Assembly: GCA_019454125.1 (NCBI GenBank)
Contig: CP075365.1
Coordinates: forward strand, 1,296,218 to 1,360,217
Source: Fimbriimonadaceae bacterium
Lineage (GTDB): Bacteria > Armatimonadota > Fimbriimonadia > Fimbriimonadales > Fimbriimonadaceae
Length of the DNA: 64,000 bases
Direction: 5' to 3'
Below are positions 44,668-53,084 of this stretch, piece by piece. The stretch's first letter is position 1. The number at the start of each line of letters is the position of its first letter. The notes under the pieces were generated by a model. The model was not told the origin of the DNA. It ran no database searches and saw nothing but the letters and a program-made list of their open reading frames with translations. The position numbers were made by a program, and so were the translations under genes.

Positions 44668-44700
44668 CGCCCCCTCTTCGAGTGCAATCGGGAGGGGGCG
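44668..44700 (+). terminator. GC-rich hairpin after the surface protein gene
   Basis: CGCCCCCTC (44668-44676) and GAGGGGGCG (44692-44700) form a nine-pair stem with a 15-base loop, 16 bases past the stop. There is no T-tract after it, so rho-independent termination is not certain. Confidence 0.45.
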
Positions 44701-44735
44701 CGGGAACTTTGCAGCGCGAGCCTCGTCCCTTTCTC

Positions 44736-44754
44736 GGCGGCACTTTGTGCCGCC
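44736..44754. repeat. perfect inverted repeat with TTT loop
   Basis: GGCGGCAC (44736-44743) and GTGCCGCC (44747-44754) pair perfectly around TTT. It lies between the surface protein gene and the ABC operon, upstream of a TATAAT box. It could be a terminator stem without a T-tract, or an operator. Confidence 0.45.
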
Positions 44755-44801
44755 CAAAGTCGTTGAAGGAACTGTGCGGGCTGCTGAAGCGCCCGCACCG
44801 G

Positions 44802-44807
44802 TATAAT
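44802..44807 (+). promoter_or_regulatory. TATAAT -10 box upstream of the ABC transporter operon
   Basis: A perfect -10 hexamer lies 27 bases before the TTG start of the ABC ATPase gene, with a GGAGG ribosome site (44824-44828) between. No convincing -35 sequence is present 16-18 bases upstream, so the promoter may depend on an activator. Confidence 0.4.
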
Positions 44808-44834
44808 CGCCACGCCATTTTTCGGAGGCCCTGA

Positions 44835-45800
44835 TTGAGCCTTGCCATTGAGACTCGGAACCTAACGAAAACGTATAAGTCACGCAGCGGACAGGTCAAC
44901 GTCGTCGACAACCTCAACCTACAGGTCGAGCCGGGAGAAATCTTCGGCTTTCTCGGCCCCAACGGTGCAGGAAAGACGACGACCATTAAGATTCTGCTGA
45001 ACATTATCGAGCAGACTTCGGGCCAAGCCTTCGTGCTTGGACACGAGGCCGGCGACATTAGGGCCCACCGCGAGTTAAGCTACTTGCCGGAAAAGCCTTA
45101 CTACTACGAGCACATGACGGGCCTCGAGATCATGCAGTTTTATGCAAGTCTCTTCGGCATTCGCGACAACGACCACTGTAAACGGTTGCTGACACGCGTA
45201 AACCTGGGGAACGACATGAACCGACCGATCAGCCAATACTCAAAGGGTATGCAGCAGCGTGTCGGACTGGCCCAGAGCTTGCTGAACGATCCCAAGCTCT
45301 TGTTCTTGGACGAACCGACCGGCGGCCTCGACCCCATCGCGCACATTGAGATCCGAGACCTTATCCTTCAGTTCCGCGACGAAGGGAAGACGGTCTTTAT
45401 CTCCAGCCACGAGCTAAGCGACGTCGAGCGTATCTGCGACCGAGTCGCAATCATCAACAAAGGCGAGGTGGTCGCCCAAGGGCGGCTCGAAGAGCTCTTG
45501 ATCGGCGGTCGTATTGAGATTACTGCGAACAACTGCACCACTGAAGTTGCGGACAAGATTCGCGACCTTCATACTATGGTGTCGATCAACAGCGGCCGCA
45601 TGATTGTGGATATGCCGGACTCGTCGAGTCCGAACGACGTCGTTGCTATGGTCCAGGCGGCGGGCGGCGAGATCGTGAGCGTCATTCCGCGGCGTAAACG
45701 GCTAGAAGACTTGTTCCTCGAAGCCGTCAGCAGCGATGACAAGGTAAAAGGTCGAGAAAAGGTCAGCATGCTTGAAGACAAGGAGGTCACGAAGCCTTGA
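44835..45800 (+). CDS. ABC transporter ATP-binding protein
   Basis: The ATPase subunit of an ABC exporter: Walker A GPNGAGKTTT near residue 42, Q-loop region YLPEKPYYYEHMTG near 83, signature YSKGMQQRVGLAQ near 135, Walker B LLFLDEPTGGLDP near 155 and the switch histidine in FISSHELSD. A C-terminal extension of about 80 residues follows. The start is TTG at 44835 behind GGAGG. Its stop overlaps the TTG start of the permease (TTGA), so the two form one transporter; substrate unknown. Confidence 0.93.
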   Translation: MSLAIETRNLTKTYKSRSGQVNVVDNLNLQVEPGEIFGFLGPNGAGKTTTIKILLNIIEQTSGQAFVLGHEAGDIRAHRELSYLPEKPYYYEHMTGLEIMQFYASLFGIRDNDHCKRLLTRVNLGNDMNRPISQYSKGMQQRVGLAQSLLNDPKLLFLDEPTGGLDPIAHIEIRDLILQFRDEGKTVFISSHELSDVERICDRVAIINKGEVVAQGRLEELLIGGRIEITANNCTTEVADKIRDLHTMVSINSGRMIVDMPDSSSPNDVVAMVQAAGGEIVSVIPRRKRLEDLFLEAVSSDDKVKGREKVSMLEDKEVTKP

Positions 45801-46591
45801 ACGTCATCTTATCCATTGCCAGAACGACGCTCGGTGAGGCGATTCGCCGCCGCGTCTTGCTCGTCATCCTTCTCATCGGCGTCCTTTTCCTCGTCGTGGC
45901 CCCGGGCTTAGAGGCCCTCTCGCCTCGACAGGAATCAACCGTCCTCCGCGCCCTCACGCTGGGCGTTATCCAGCTCACAAGCGCAGTAATCGCAATTGTC
46001 CTTACCGTTTACCTTATCCCGAACGAGATCGAGCGAAGAACCATATACACCATCCTTTCCAAGCCTGTCCAAAGATGGCAGTTCTTGGTAGGGAAGTACC
46101 TGGGCGCGGTCGGTGCGCTCGGGCTGATGATGGCCCTAATGACGGGCACGATGTTGCTGGTCTTCATGCTAATGAAGCAAAACCAGCTGGACCAGCTCGG
46201 AGAACTCGCGCGCGTGCCAGTCTTGTTCTTCGCACAAATGGCGCTGCTCGCCGCAGTCGCAGTGTTCTTCTCCACATTCGTATCGCCCATCGTTAACTTC
46301 TTCCTTTCGGGAGGTGTCTACCTCCTAGGTTCTGTGTTCAACTCGTTGTTCGAGTCATTCGCGGATCCGGAAAGATCGGACATTAACCCCTTGGTCCGCG
46401 GCATAGCCGGGGCCATCCAGTTCGTGATCCCGAACTTTCAGAACTTTAACGTTCAAAATGCGGCGATCAACCAGGGAACTGCGATCCAGAGCGAGGCTGT
46501 TTACTATGCAGGGCTTGTCGGTTACGCGCTAGCGTATATCGGCGTGCTCCTCATAGCCGGCATCCTGATCTTCGACCGGCGTGAGGTCTAA
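45797..46591 (+). CDS. ABC-2 type transporter permease
   Basis: A 264-residue permease with six hydrophobic segments, at about 20-38, 52-70, 100-125, 135-155, 165-185 and 235-258. The cytoplasmic loop IPNEIERRTIYTILSKPVQRWQFLVGKYLG (near 73-102) is typical of ABC-2/NatB-like permeases. The start is TTG at 45797, overlapping the ATPase stop. The TPR protein gene follows 10 bases later and is probably part of the same complex or operon. Confidence 0.88.
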   Translation: MNVILSIARTTLGEAIRRRVLLVILLIGVLFLVVAPGLEALSPRQESTVLRALTLGVIQLTSAVIAIVLTVYLIPNEIERRTIYTILSKPVQRWQFLVGKYLGAVGALGLMMALMTGTMLLVFMLMKQNQLDQLGELARVPVLFFAQMALLAAVAVFFSTFVSPIVNFFLSGGVYLLGSVFNSLFESFADPERSDINPLVRGIAGAIQFVIPNFQNFNVQNAAINQGTAIQSEAVYYAGLVGYALAYIGVLLIAGILIFDRREV

Positions 46592-46601
46592 CGAAGGAAG
46601 A

Positions 46602-48020
46602 ATGAAACGGAAAGTCGCCCCCCTGATCGCCGCAATGGCTGCCCTCTTCTTGGGGCAGGCCACGCTGCAAGGCACGACCATCTTCCCTTTATGGAAGAAG
46701 AACTTTGCGCCCTTGCGAGCTGACCTTACGGGATTGGACCCGAGCCAGTTGCTGTTCGCCTTCGCCGGTTTTCGCGAGCTCATCGCGGGCATTCTCTGGG
46801 TGCGCGCGGACGCGTTCTTCGACGAAGGGAACTTCGACGCCGTCTTGCCGATGATCTGGCTCGTTACTCGTTTAGACCCGCACCAGATCGACGTTTATGC
46901 CACCGGAATGTGGCACATTGCGTACAACTTTACAGACGAGGGGTCGCGGTCGGACCGGCGCTATATCCCCAGTGCGGTCGCGCTCGGCAGGGAAGGGGCG
47001 CGCAACAACGACCAGACTTACGAACTTTTCTTCGAGACGGGATGGCTCTACTACCACAAGATCGAGGACGACTATCCGGAAGCCGTCAAGTGGTTTGAAC
47101 AAGCCGCCGGCCATAAGGATATCATGACGGCCCGCCGCAACCTCCTCAACAACGTTTATCAGCGGAACAACGAGGTGGACAAAGCGGCAAACTACCTGTA
47201 CGGCTTGCTCGAAGAATCGCAAGAGCGCTATAAGAAGGCGCCGAACGAGTTCGTCAACATGCAGAACCGCGACACGATCGAGCAGAACTACGACAACCTG
47301 CTCGTGCGCATGGCCCAACGCGGTTACTTAGCGAAGAAGGAAGGATACTATCCCTCCTGGGACTACGACACGAAACCCCCCTTCGATGTAGGGTTTAGCG
47401 CGCAAGTGACCGTTATCGAACCGCGCGTGATAAAGATTGTCGGAACGTGGAACGTGCTGCCGGTGGGAACCAGGATCCGCGTCGTGATGCGCGACGCCGA
47501 CTACCCGAACGCGATCCCGGCCGGGATGAAGTGGTACCAAGGCGAGAACATCAATCTGGACCCGCCGAAAGACCGCACATTTATGCAGGACCAGCTCTTC
47601 GTGAAAAACCAAAGGTTTAACCGCACGATCGATATGGGCCGCGACCGCACGATGTACCCGTTCACCTCGGACAAGTACGTCATCGAGTTCTATTACAACC
47701 CGCGCCAGGCGCCCGCCTACATCCAGGACAAGTTCGGTTGGAACGGCGAGGGCATGACCGATAAGAACTTCATCAACAATGAAGTGCGTCCCGGGAACCC
47801 GGTCGTTTACACTCGCATGGAAGTGAGCCGCGACCAGATCGAGCGCCGCGGTGAGTGGAAGGACGTCGCTCCTGTCTTCCAGACCAAGAACTACGCGGGC
47901 CTAGCCCCCACCCAGGTGGACCAGGGCGTGATCAAAGTCCCAGGCATTCTGGAGCAACCCAAGACCCAGTCCGCCCCCTCGACGCCAGGAAAGGCGCCGG
48001 GAATTTCGGCGAACGAGTGA
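46602..48020 (+). CDS. membrane-anchored TPR-like protein of the ABC operon
   Basis: ATG 46602 follows a GAAGGAAG ribosome site. The 472-residue protein has an N-terminal hydrophobic anchor or signal (LIAAMAALFLGQATLQG). A helical-repeat region follows to about 260 (GWLYYHKIEDDYPEAVKWFEQAAGHKD is TPR-like), with a beta-rich part from about 265 (PPFDVGFSAQVTVIEPRVIKIVGTW) and a Pro-rich tail. Relatives occur in Armatimonadota and Planctomycetes ABC clusters, but the function is not known. Confidence 0.68.
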   Translation: MKRKVAPLIAAMAALFLGQATLQGTTIFPLWKKNFAPLRADLTGLDPSQLLFAFAGFRELIAGILWVRADAFFDEGNFDAVLPMIWLVTRLDPHQIDVYATGMWHIAYNFTDEGSRSDRRYIPSAVALGREGARNNDQTYELFFETGWLYYHKIEDDYPEAVKWFEQAAGHKDIMTARRNLLNNVYQRNNEVDKAANYLYGLLEESQERYKKAPNEFVNMQNRDTIEQNYDNLLVRMAQRGYLAKKEGYYPSWDYDTKPPFDVGFSAQVTVIEPRVIKIVGTWNVLPVGTRIRVVMRDADYPNAIPAGMKWYQGENINLDPPKDRTFMQDQLFVKNQRFNRTIDMGRDRTMYPFTSDKYVIEFYYNPRQAPAYIQDKFGWNGEGMTDKNFINNEVRPGNPVVYTRMEVSRDQIERRGEWKDVAPVFQTKNYAGLAPTQVDQGVIKVPGILEQPKTQSAPSTPGKAPGISANE

Positions 48021-48053
48021 CGCGCCCGCCCGGCCCCACAGTGCTATCATCGA

Positions 48054-48152
48054 GGGGCCGGGAACTGCGCGGCAGCAGAACGGTGAACCCCGCCAGGGCC
48101 GGAAGGCAGCAACGGTAAGTCGTCTCTCTGTGCGACGCACCCTTCCCGGCAC
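48054..48152 (+). ncRNA. ffs: signal recognition particle RNA (small bacterial, 4.5S-type)
   Basis: The conserved domain IV is clear: GGTGAACCCCGCCAGG, then GCC-GGAA-GGC (the Ffh-binding GGAA tetraloop), then AGCAACGGTAAG. The ends pair as GCCGGGAA (48057-48064) with TTCCCGGC (48143-48150), giving the long hairpin of about 95 bases. With Ffh it targets nascent membrane and secreted proteins. It lies just upstream of dnaX, as in many bacteria. The exact ends are estimates. Confidence 0.88.
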
Positions 48153-48157
48153 TTGCC

Positions 48158-49792
48158 ATGCCCGACCTTGCCCTTTACCGGAAATATAGGAGCCAGACCT
48201 TCGGCGACCTAGTCGGGCAAGACCATGTCGTCCGGACCATCCAAAACGCCATCGGCCGCGGGAGGATCGCGCATGCTTACCTCTTCACGGGCCCACGCGG
48301 GACGGGCAAGACTTCGACCGCGCGTCTGCTCGCCAAAGCGCTGAACTGCCAGAGCGCAGATTCTCCCGTGTCCGAACCCTGCAACGTCTGCGAGACCTGT
48401 CTCAGCATAATGAATGGCAACTCGCTCGACGTCCATGAACTGGACGCGGCGAGCGAATCGGGCGTGGACAAGGTGCGGGAGAGCATCATCGAGGCGGTCG
48501 ATTATCGGCCCGCGGTCGGGCGTTACCGCGTCTTCATCATCGACGAGGTCCACGATCTTTCGACTAAAGCGTTCGACGCGCTCCTCAAGACCATCGAAGA
48601 GCCGCCGTCGCACGTCGTCTTCGTCCTCGCCACAACGGAGTACAGCAAAGTTCCGCCCACGATCCGGAGCCGATGCCAGCGGCACGAGTTCCACCGGGGC
48701 ACCGTGCAAGACCTGGTGAAGCGGCTCGAGACAGTCGCCAAGGCGGAGGGGATCGAGGCGGAGACCGCGGCGCTGGGCGCTATCGCGCGCATGGCCGACG
48801 GAGGCTATCGGGACGCCCTTACCTTGCTGGAGCAAGCGATGGTGACGAGCGACGGACCGGTCACCCTCCAGCACGTCTACGACCAACTCGGCCTCGTGCC
48901 GGACGAGACCGTGGACAATCTCCTGCGGTCGATCGCGGGCGCCGATGTGCCGCAGATCATCACGATGCTCGACAGTCTCTACCGTCTGGGCCGGGATCCG
49001 CGGGCGCTTCTGGAGTCGCTCCTCCTGCGGTTGGGCGACCTGACCCTCGCGGCATACGGGATCGAGGGCACGCATGTGGACGCGACCATCTCCGCCGCCA
49101 TGACCTCGACCGCACGCACGATCGGCGTGGAAAGGCTCGGACACTATCGCAGCGAACTCGCGGTGGCGCACGCGAAAATCCGCGAGGTCACGATCCCTAA
49201 GGTTTGGCTCGAGGCCGAGATCATCCGCCTGACGCGGGAACCGGCAGCCGCGCAGCCCGTGAACCCAGCGCCGCCCGCCGCAGCGGAGCGAAAGGTGGAA
49301 CGCGCGAAAATGCGGGAGCCAGAACCGCCCCGAGAGCCCGAGAAAAAGCGTGAGGCCAAGAAAGAGTCCCCGCCCGCGGCTGCGGTGGTGAGAGAAGCGG
49401 GACCGCCGCTCGTCGTCAATGAGCCGACCGGCATCGAGACGGTGTGGCGCCGAGTGGTCGCCGACGTCTCCGAGCTTTCGCGCACTGCGCGCGAACGCCT
49501 GATGGCGACGCGGGTCTGCGGGCAAGACGCGAAAACCGTCACCATCGAGTTCACCCGCCAGGTCGACGCGGACGGCGTGCGCGGCAATAGCAAGCTGATG
49601 CCAGCCCTCTTGGAGGCCTGGCAACGGCACGGGGGAGGAGACTTCGCCCTTGAGTTCGTCTCCGCGCCGAAGACCCAGGAACCTTCGAGGCCCCATGTGG
49701 AGAAGACGGCGGTAGAATCGATCCTCGAAGGGGACTCGCTGGTCGAAGCCACTCGCGAGATTCTCGGCGGCGAAACGTACCAACAGAAATGA
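48158..49792 (+). CDS. dnaX: DNA polymerase III subunit gamma/tau
   Basis: DnaX is the clamp-loader motor that ties together the replisome. The AAA+ domain shows LFTGPRGTGKTSTARL near residue 43, the four-cysteine zinc site (C64, C74, C77 and C80) in CxxxxxxxxxCxxCxxC, VFIIDEVHDLS near 125 and sensor region LATTEYSKVPPTIRSRCQ. A collar domain runs to about 365, then a Pro/Glu-rich linker and a tau-like C-terminal domain to 544. The stop overlaps the ybaB start (ATGA). Confidence 0.94.
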   Translation: MPDLALYRKYRSQTFGDLVGQDHVVRTIQNAIGRGRIAHAYLFTGPRGTGKTSTARLLAKALNCQSADSPVSEPCNVCETCLSIMNGNSLDVHELDAASESGVDKVRESIIEAVDYRPAVGRYRVFIIDEVHDLSTKAFDALLKTIEEPPSHVVFVLATTEYSKVPPTIRSRCQRHEFHRGTVQDLVKRLETVAKAEGIEAETAALGAIARMADGGYRDALTLLEQAMVTSDGPVTLQHVYDQLGLVPDETVDNLLRSIAGADVPQIITMLDSLYRLGRDPRALLESLLLRLGDLTLAAYGIEGTHVDATISAAMTSTARTIGVERLGHYRSELAVAHAKIREVTIPKVWLEAEIIRLTREPAAAQPVNPAPPAAAERKVERAKMREPEPPREPEKKREAKKESPPAAAVVREAGPPLVVNEPTGIETVWRRVVADVSELSRTARERLMATRVCGQDAKTVTIEFTRQVDADGVRGNSKLMPALLEAWQRHGGGDFALEFVSAPKTQEPSRPHVEKTAVESILEGDSLVEATREILGGETYQQK

Positions 49793-50124
49793 AACTTCCA
49801 AAGGGATTCGGCGGACAAGGGTTTGGCGGGTATTTGAAGCAGGCTCAAGAGGCCATGGCTCGTGCGCAGAGCCTGGAACAGGAGCTGCAAGGCGAAACGG
49901 TCGAGATCGACAAGGGCCCGGTCAAAGCGGTGTTCAACGGTGCGGGCGAAATCCAGTCGATCAAGATTGATCCGAGCGTGGTCGACCCTGATGACGTCGA
50001 GGCCCTCGAGGACCTGATCGTCGGGCTCGTCAGGGACGGCTTCGCGAAGTCCACCGAGCTAAGGAACGCGCGCATCCAGGAAATCATGCCGAACGTGCCT
50101 GGAATGGGCAACCTCGGGCTCTGA
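49789..50124 (+). CDS. YbaB/EbfC family nucleoid-associated protein
   Basis: This 111-residue DNA-binding dimer protein has the family pattern: a long helix (YLKQAQEAMARAQSLEQELQGETVEID), a beta hairpin (VKAVFNGAGEIQSIKIDP) and a second helix ending with MPNVPGMGNLGL. It sits in the classic dnaX-ybaB-recR order, overlapping dnaX by four bases and ending 10 bases before recR. Confidence 0.93.
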   Translation: MKLPKGFGGQGFGGYLKQAQEAMARAQSLEQELQGETVEIDKGPVKAVFNGAGEIQSIKIDPSVVDPDDVEALEDLIVGLVRDGFAKSTELRNARIQEIMPNVPGMGNLGL

Positions 50125-50134
50125 CGGTCGCCCG

Positions 50135-50728
50135 ATGCACTTTGCCCGCCCGCTGGCGGAACTGATCTCGCGGCTGGAGCGCCTTCCCGGCGTCGGGCCA
50201 AAGTCCGCGCAGCGCTTGGCTTACCACACGCTGAAAATGCCGACGGACGATGTTCGCTCACTGGCGAACGCGCTCGTCGCCGCGCGCGAGTCCCTGCGGT
50301 TTTGCGAGGTCTGCCAGGACTTCTCCTCGGAGGAGACTTGCCGGATCTGTAGCGATCCGCGCCGCGACCCGCGCATGATCTGCGTCGTTGGGGAGCCCCG
50401 AGACGTGGCCGCGATGGAGCGGCTTAACGAGTATAAGGGCACCTATCACGTCCTTCATGGCCTGCTTTCGCCCATGGACGGGATCGGCCCCGAACAGATT
50501 CGCGTGCGCGAACTGCTCGAGCGTCTTCGCGCGGAGATCGACGAGGTCATTCTCGCGACCAACCCGACTGTCGAGGGTGACACGACCGCGCTCTACCTGG
50601 CCAAACTCATGAAGCCGCTGGGGGTCACAGTGACGCGCCTTGCGCACGGAATGCCGGTCGGGGGAGAGCTGGACTATGCGGACACCGCGACTCTTCTCAG
50701 CGCCTTCGAGTACCGCCGGCCCATCTAA
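50135..50728 (+). CDS. recR: recombination protein RecR
   Basis: RecR works with RecF and RecO to load RecA at gapped DNA. The 197-residue protein has an N-terminal helix-hairpin-helix (LERLPGVGPKSAQRLAYH near 15-32), the C4 zinc finger (CEVCQDF...CRIC near 54-72), a TOPRIM domain starting at ICVVGEPRDVAAME near 83, and a C-terminal Walker-like loop (GMPVGGELDYAD). It is last in the ffs-dnaX-ybaB-recR group. Confidence 0.95.
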   Translation: MHFARPLAELISRLERLPGVGPKSAQRLAYHTLKMPTDDVRSLANALVAARESLRFCEVCQDFSSEETCRICSDPRRDPRMICVVGEPRDVAAMERLNEYKGTYHVLHGLLSPMDGIGPEQIRVRELLERLRAEIDEVILATNPTVEGDTTALYLAKLMKPLGVTVTRLAHGMPVGGELDYADTATLLSAFEYRRPI

Positions 50729-50736
50729 AAAAGGAA

Positions 50737-50755
50737 CCCTGCCGGAACGGCAGGG
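50737..50755. terminator. strong hairpin after recR
   Basis: CCCTGCCG (50737-50744) and CGGCAGGG (50748-50755) form a perfect eight-pair stem with a GAA loop. On the plus strand no T-run follows. On the minus strand the stem is followed by TTCCTTTTTT, a proper rho-independent signal for leftward transcripts. It may act in both directions, since an A-run precedes it on the plus strand. Confidence 0.7.
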
Positions 50756-50960
50756 AAAGACACACTAATTGAGCTGCACTAATCAGCTTTCTCTTCTTTT
50801 GCATCGATGGGACTGGCCCGTAATCATGCCGTCCAACCTGCTATTGGATTGAGAACCATACTTTGTGACTTCTAAACTAAAAAAGTGATGGTTTTGAGTC
50901 GATTTATGCAGACGCCCCGAACTTACACTGAGTCGCGAACTGGGCGAGTATCCTGAGGAC
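50756..50960. other. AT-rich intergenic region between recR and purD
   Basis: About 205 bases, clearly poorer in GC than the flanking genes. It holds a second small hairpin, AGCTG (50772-50776) with CAGCT (50784-50788), followed by TTCTCTTCTTTT, which could end the recR transcript on the plus strand. No protein gene is convincing. The purD promoter must lie here. With the leftward-facing terminator at its left end, a small leftward RNA is possible but unsupported beyond that. Confidence 0.4.
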
Positions 50961-52223
50961 GTGCGCTTCTTGGTGGTGGGCTCTGGGGGGCGCGAGCACG
51001 CCCTTGCGCGAAAGCTCGCGCGTCGCGCCGAAGTCGTGGCGGCTCCTGGCAACCCGGGCATCGCCGAATTGGGCGAGTGCCACCCCGTCCCCGCGAACGA
51101 CCTCCGAGGCATCGCCGAGCTCGCCGCCCGAATCGAGCCGGACGCGGTCGTCATAGGCCCTGAAGACCCCTTGATCGCGGGGCTGGCCGACACTTTACGG
51201 TCTGCTGGATTGGCCGTTTTCGGCCCCAGCGCCCGGGCCGCAGAGCTCGAGGGGAGCAAGTCCTTCGCGAAGCGGTTGATGGCTGAGGCCGGTGTCCCGA
51301 CTGCGGCCGGAGCCTCGTTCACCGACGCCGGGGAAGCCGAAGCTTACGTCCGGGGCCGTTTCGCGGCCGGTCGACAGGTCGCCGTCAAGGCGAGCGGCGC
51401 CGCTCTCGGTAAAGGGGTTGTCGTGGCCGAGACCTTGGACGAGGCGCTCGCCACCGTCGACGCGTTCATGCGGAAAGGCGACCTTGGCGACGCGGGAAGA
51501 GTCGTTGTGATCGAGGACCGGTTGCTCGGCCGCGAGTTCTCGCTGCTGACCATGGTCTCGGACGGCCGGCTTCTGAGCCTGCCCATCGCGCAGGATCACA
51601 AGCGTGCGCTGGACGGCGACTTAGGGCCGAACACGGGCGGTATGGGCACTTACTCGCCCGTCCCCTGGGTCTCCCAGAGCTTGCTGGAGGCCGCCGAGGA
51701 GCGCGTCGCCAGACCGATCGTCGAGCACCTGGCCCGTCAGGGGATTTCGTACCGCGGCGTGCTATTTAGCGGCCTTATGGCGGTGGACGGGGATCCCTAC
51801 TGTCTCGAATACAATGTTCGGTTCGGGGACCCCGAGACCCAAAGTGTCCTCCCACGGCTCGCGGATGATTTTTGCGACGCGATCCTGGCTGTCGCCCGCG
51901 GCGAAGAGATTCCCCCGGTCGCCATTCTGCCCGTCTGCGCCGTGACCGTGGTCCTGGCCAGCGGAGGCTATCCTGGCCCCTATGAGAAGGGGGTGCCCGT
52001 CGAAATCGGGCCCTTGCGGGAAGGGGCTTTTGCCTACCACGCGGGCACTGCCCGAACCGCCGACGGAACCCTCGTAACCGCGGGTGGGCGCGTCCTTGGT
52101 GTGACCGGTACGGCAAAGACACTGGGCGAAGCTCGAAACCTCGCTTACGAAGGCGCGGCGCAAGTCTCCTTTTCCGGAAAGTCATTCCGAAGCGACATCG
52201 CCGCCGACGCAGGGTTCGGCTAG
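50961..52223 (+). CDS. purD: phosphoribosylamine--glycine ligase
   Basis: PurD joins phosphoribosylamine and glycine with ATP to form GAR, the second step of purine synthesis. The N-terminus VVGSGGREHALA (5-16), PGNPGIAELG near 31, KASGAALGKGVVVAE near 140 and the ATP-grasp signature YNVRFGDPETQSVLPRL near 288 are all intact. Its 420 residues are standard. GTG 50961 is the start. It stands alone, and the AT-rich gap before it should hold its promoter. Confidence 0.95.
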   Translation: MRFLVVGSGGREHALARKLARRAEVVAAPGNPGIAELGECHPVPANDLRGIAELAARIEPDAVVIGPEDPLIAGLADTLRSAGLAVFGPSARAAELEGSKSFAKRLMAEAGVPTAAGASFTDAGEAEAYVRGRFAAGRQVAVKASGAALGKGVVVAETLDEALATVDAFMRKGDLGDAGRVVVIEDRLLGREFSLLTMVSDGRLLSLPIAQDHKRALDGDLGPNTGGMGTYSPVPWVSQSLLEAAEERVARPIVEHLARQGISYRGVLFSGLMAVDGDPYCLEYNVRFGDPETQSVLPRLADDFCDAILAVARGEEIPPVAILPVCAVTVVLASGGYPGPYEKGVPVEIGPLREGAFAYHAGTARTADGTLVTAGGRVLGVTGTAKTLGEARNLAYEGAAQVSFSGKSFRSDIAADAGFG

Positions 52224-52342
52224 GTTTTGGGCTTTGGGCGGCCAAGCCTGGCGAAGGCCGTCACGCCTCGGCACGCCACGCGCCGAGGATAAACTGATGC
52301 GGTGCAGACGCGACACAAGACGGACCGGGCCGGAGCGAGACC

Positions 52343-53062
52343 GTGAGCGAAGGCTCGCCGAACTTCGTCGGCATGGTCGATTTCGCTCTGTTGCACCCCA
52401 CCCTGACGGACACCGAACTCCAGCAAGGTTGCGAGCGGGCGGCGCTGTTAAAGGTGGCCACTGTCTGTATAAAGCCGTATGCTGTCAAGCAGGCGGTGCA
52501 ATGCCTAACGGGCACTGGCGTAGGGGTGGGGACCGTCATTGGTTTTCCCCACGGCTCGCACGCCACCGACATTAAAGCTGCCGAAGCGCGGCTGGCTTGC
52601 CAAGACGGCGCGACCGAACTCGATATGGTCATTAATGTCGGCAAAGCTTTGTCAAGGGATTGGGCTTACGTCGAGCAAGACATCGCGGCAGTGCAACGCG
52701 TTGCCAAAGAACACGGGGCGGTGCTCAAGGTCATCTTCGAAAACGACTATATTTCGGACGCCGCGGTCAAGATAACGCTTTGCAAAGTCTGCACCCAGCT
52801 GGGCGTCGACTATGTCAAGACTTCCACCGGTTTTGGATTCGTGAGACAGGCTGACGGCGGGGTTAGGGCGTTAGGGGCGACATTGTCGGACTTAGAGCTC
52901 ATGCGCAAACATTGCGGCCCTGCTGTGAGGGTGAAGGCGGCTGGTGGTGTCCGCGACTTTGCCACCGCGCAAAGGATGTACGAGTTAGGCGTAACGCGGT
53001 TTGGCACGAGTTCGCCGGAAGCGCTGCAGCCCGATGCAAGGGACAAGAACACCGGCTACTGA
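52343..53062 (+). CDS. deoC: deoxyribose-phosphate aldolase
   Basis: DeoC splits deoxyribose 5-phosphate into glyceraldehyde 3-phosphate and acetaldehyde. The Schiff-base lysine is K159 in VDYVKTSTGFG. The start DFALLHPTLTD near 13, TVIGFPHGSH near 64-73, ELDMVINVG near 92 and KAAGGVRDFATA near 196 are typical. It has 239 residues and starts with GTG at 52343. The pyrimidine nucleoside phosphorylase gene follows after 22 bases, forming a deoxynucleoside catabolism pair. Confidence 0.94.
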   Translation: MSEGSPNFVGMVDFALLHPTLTDTELQQGCERAALLKVATVCIKPYAVKQAVQCLTGTGVGVGTVIGFPHGSHATDIKAAEARLACQDGATELDMVINVGKALSRDWAYVEQDIAAVQRVAKEHGAVLKVIFENDYISDAAVKITLCKVCTQLGVDYVKTSTGFGFVRQADGGVRALGATLSDLELMRKHCGPAVRVKAAGGVRDFATAQRMYELGVTRFGTSSPEALQPDARDKNTGY

Positions 53063-53084
53063 GGAGTCGCGGTAAACAAAGTCG

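Noticed and set aside
50783-51322. Minus-strand 179-residue reading frame over purD
   Set aside because: It lies antisense to purD with shadow codon use and low-complexity Ser/Arg/Pro content; no family features.
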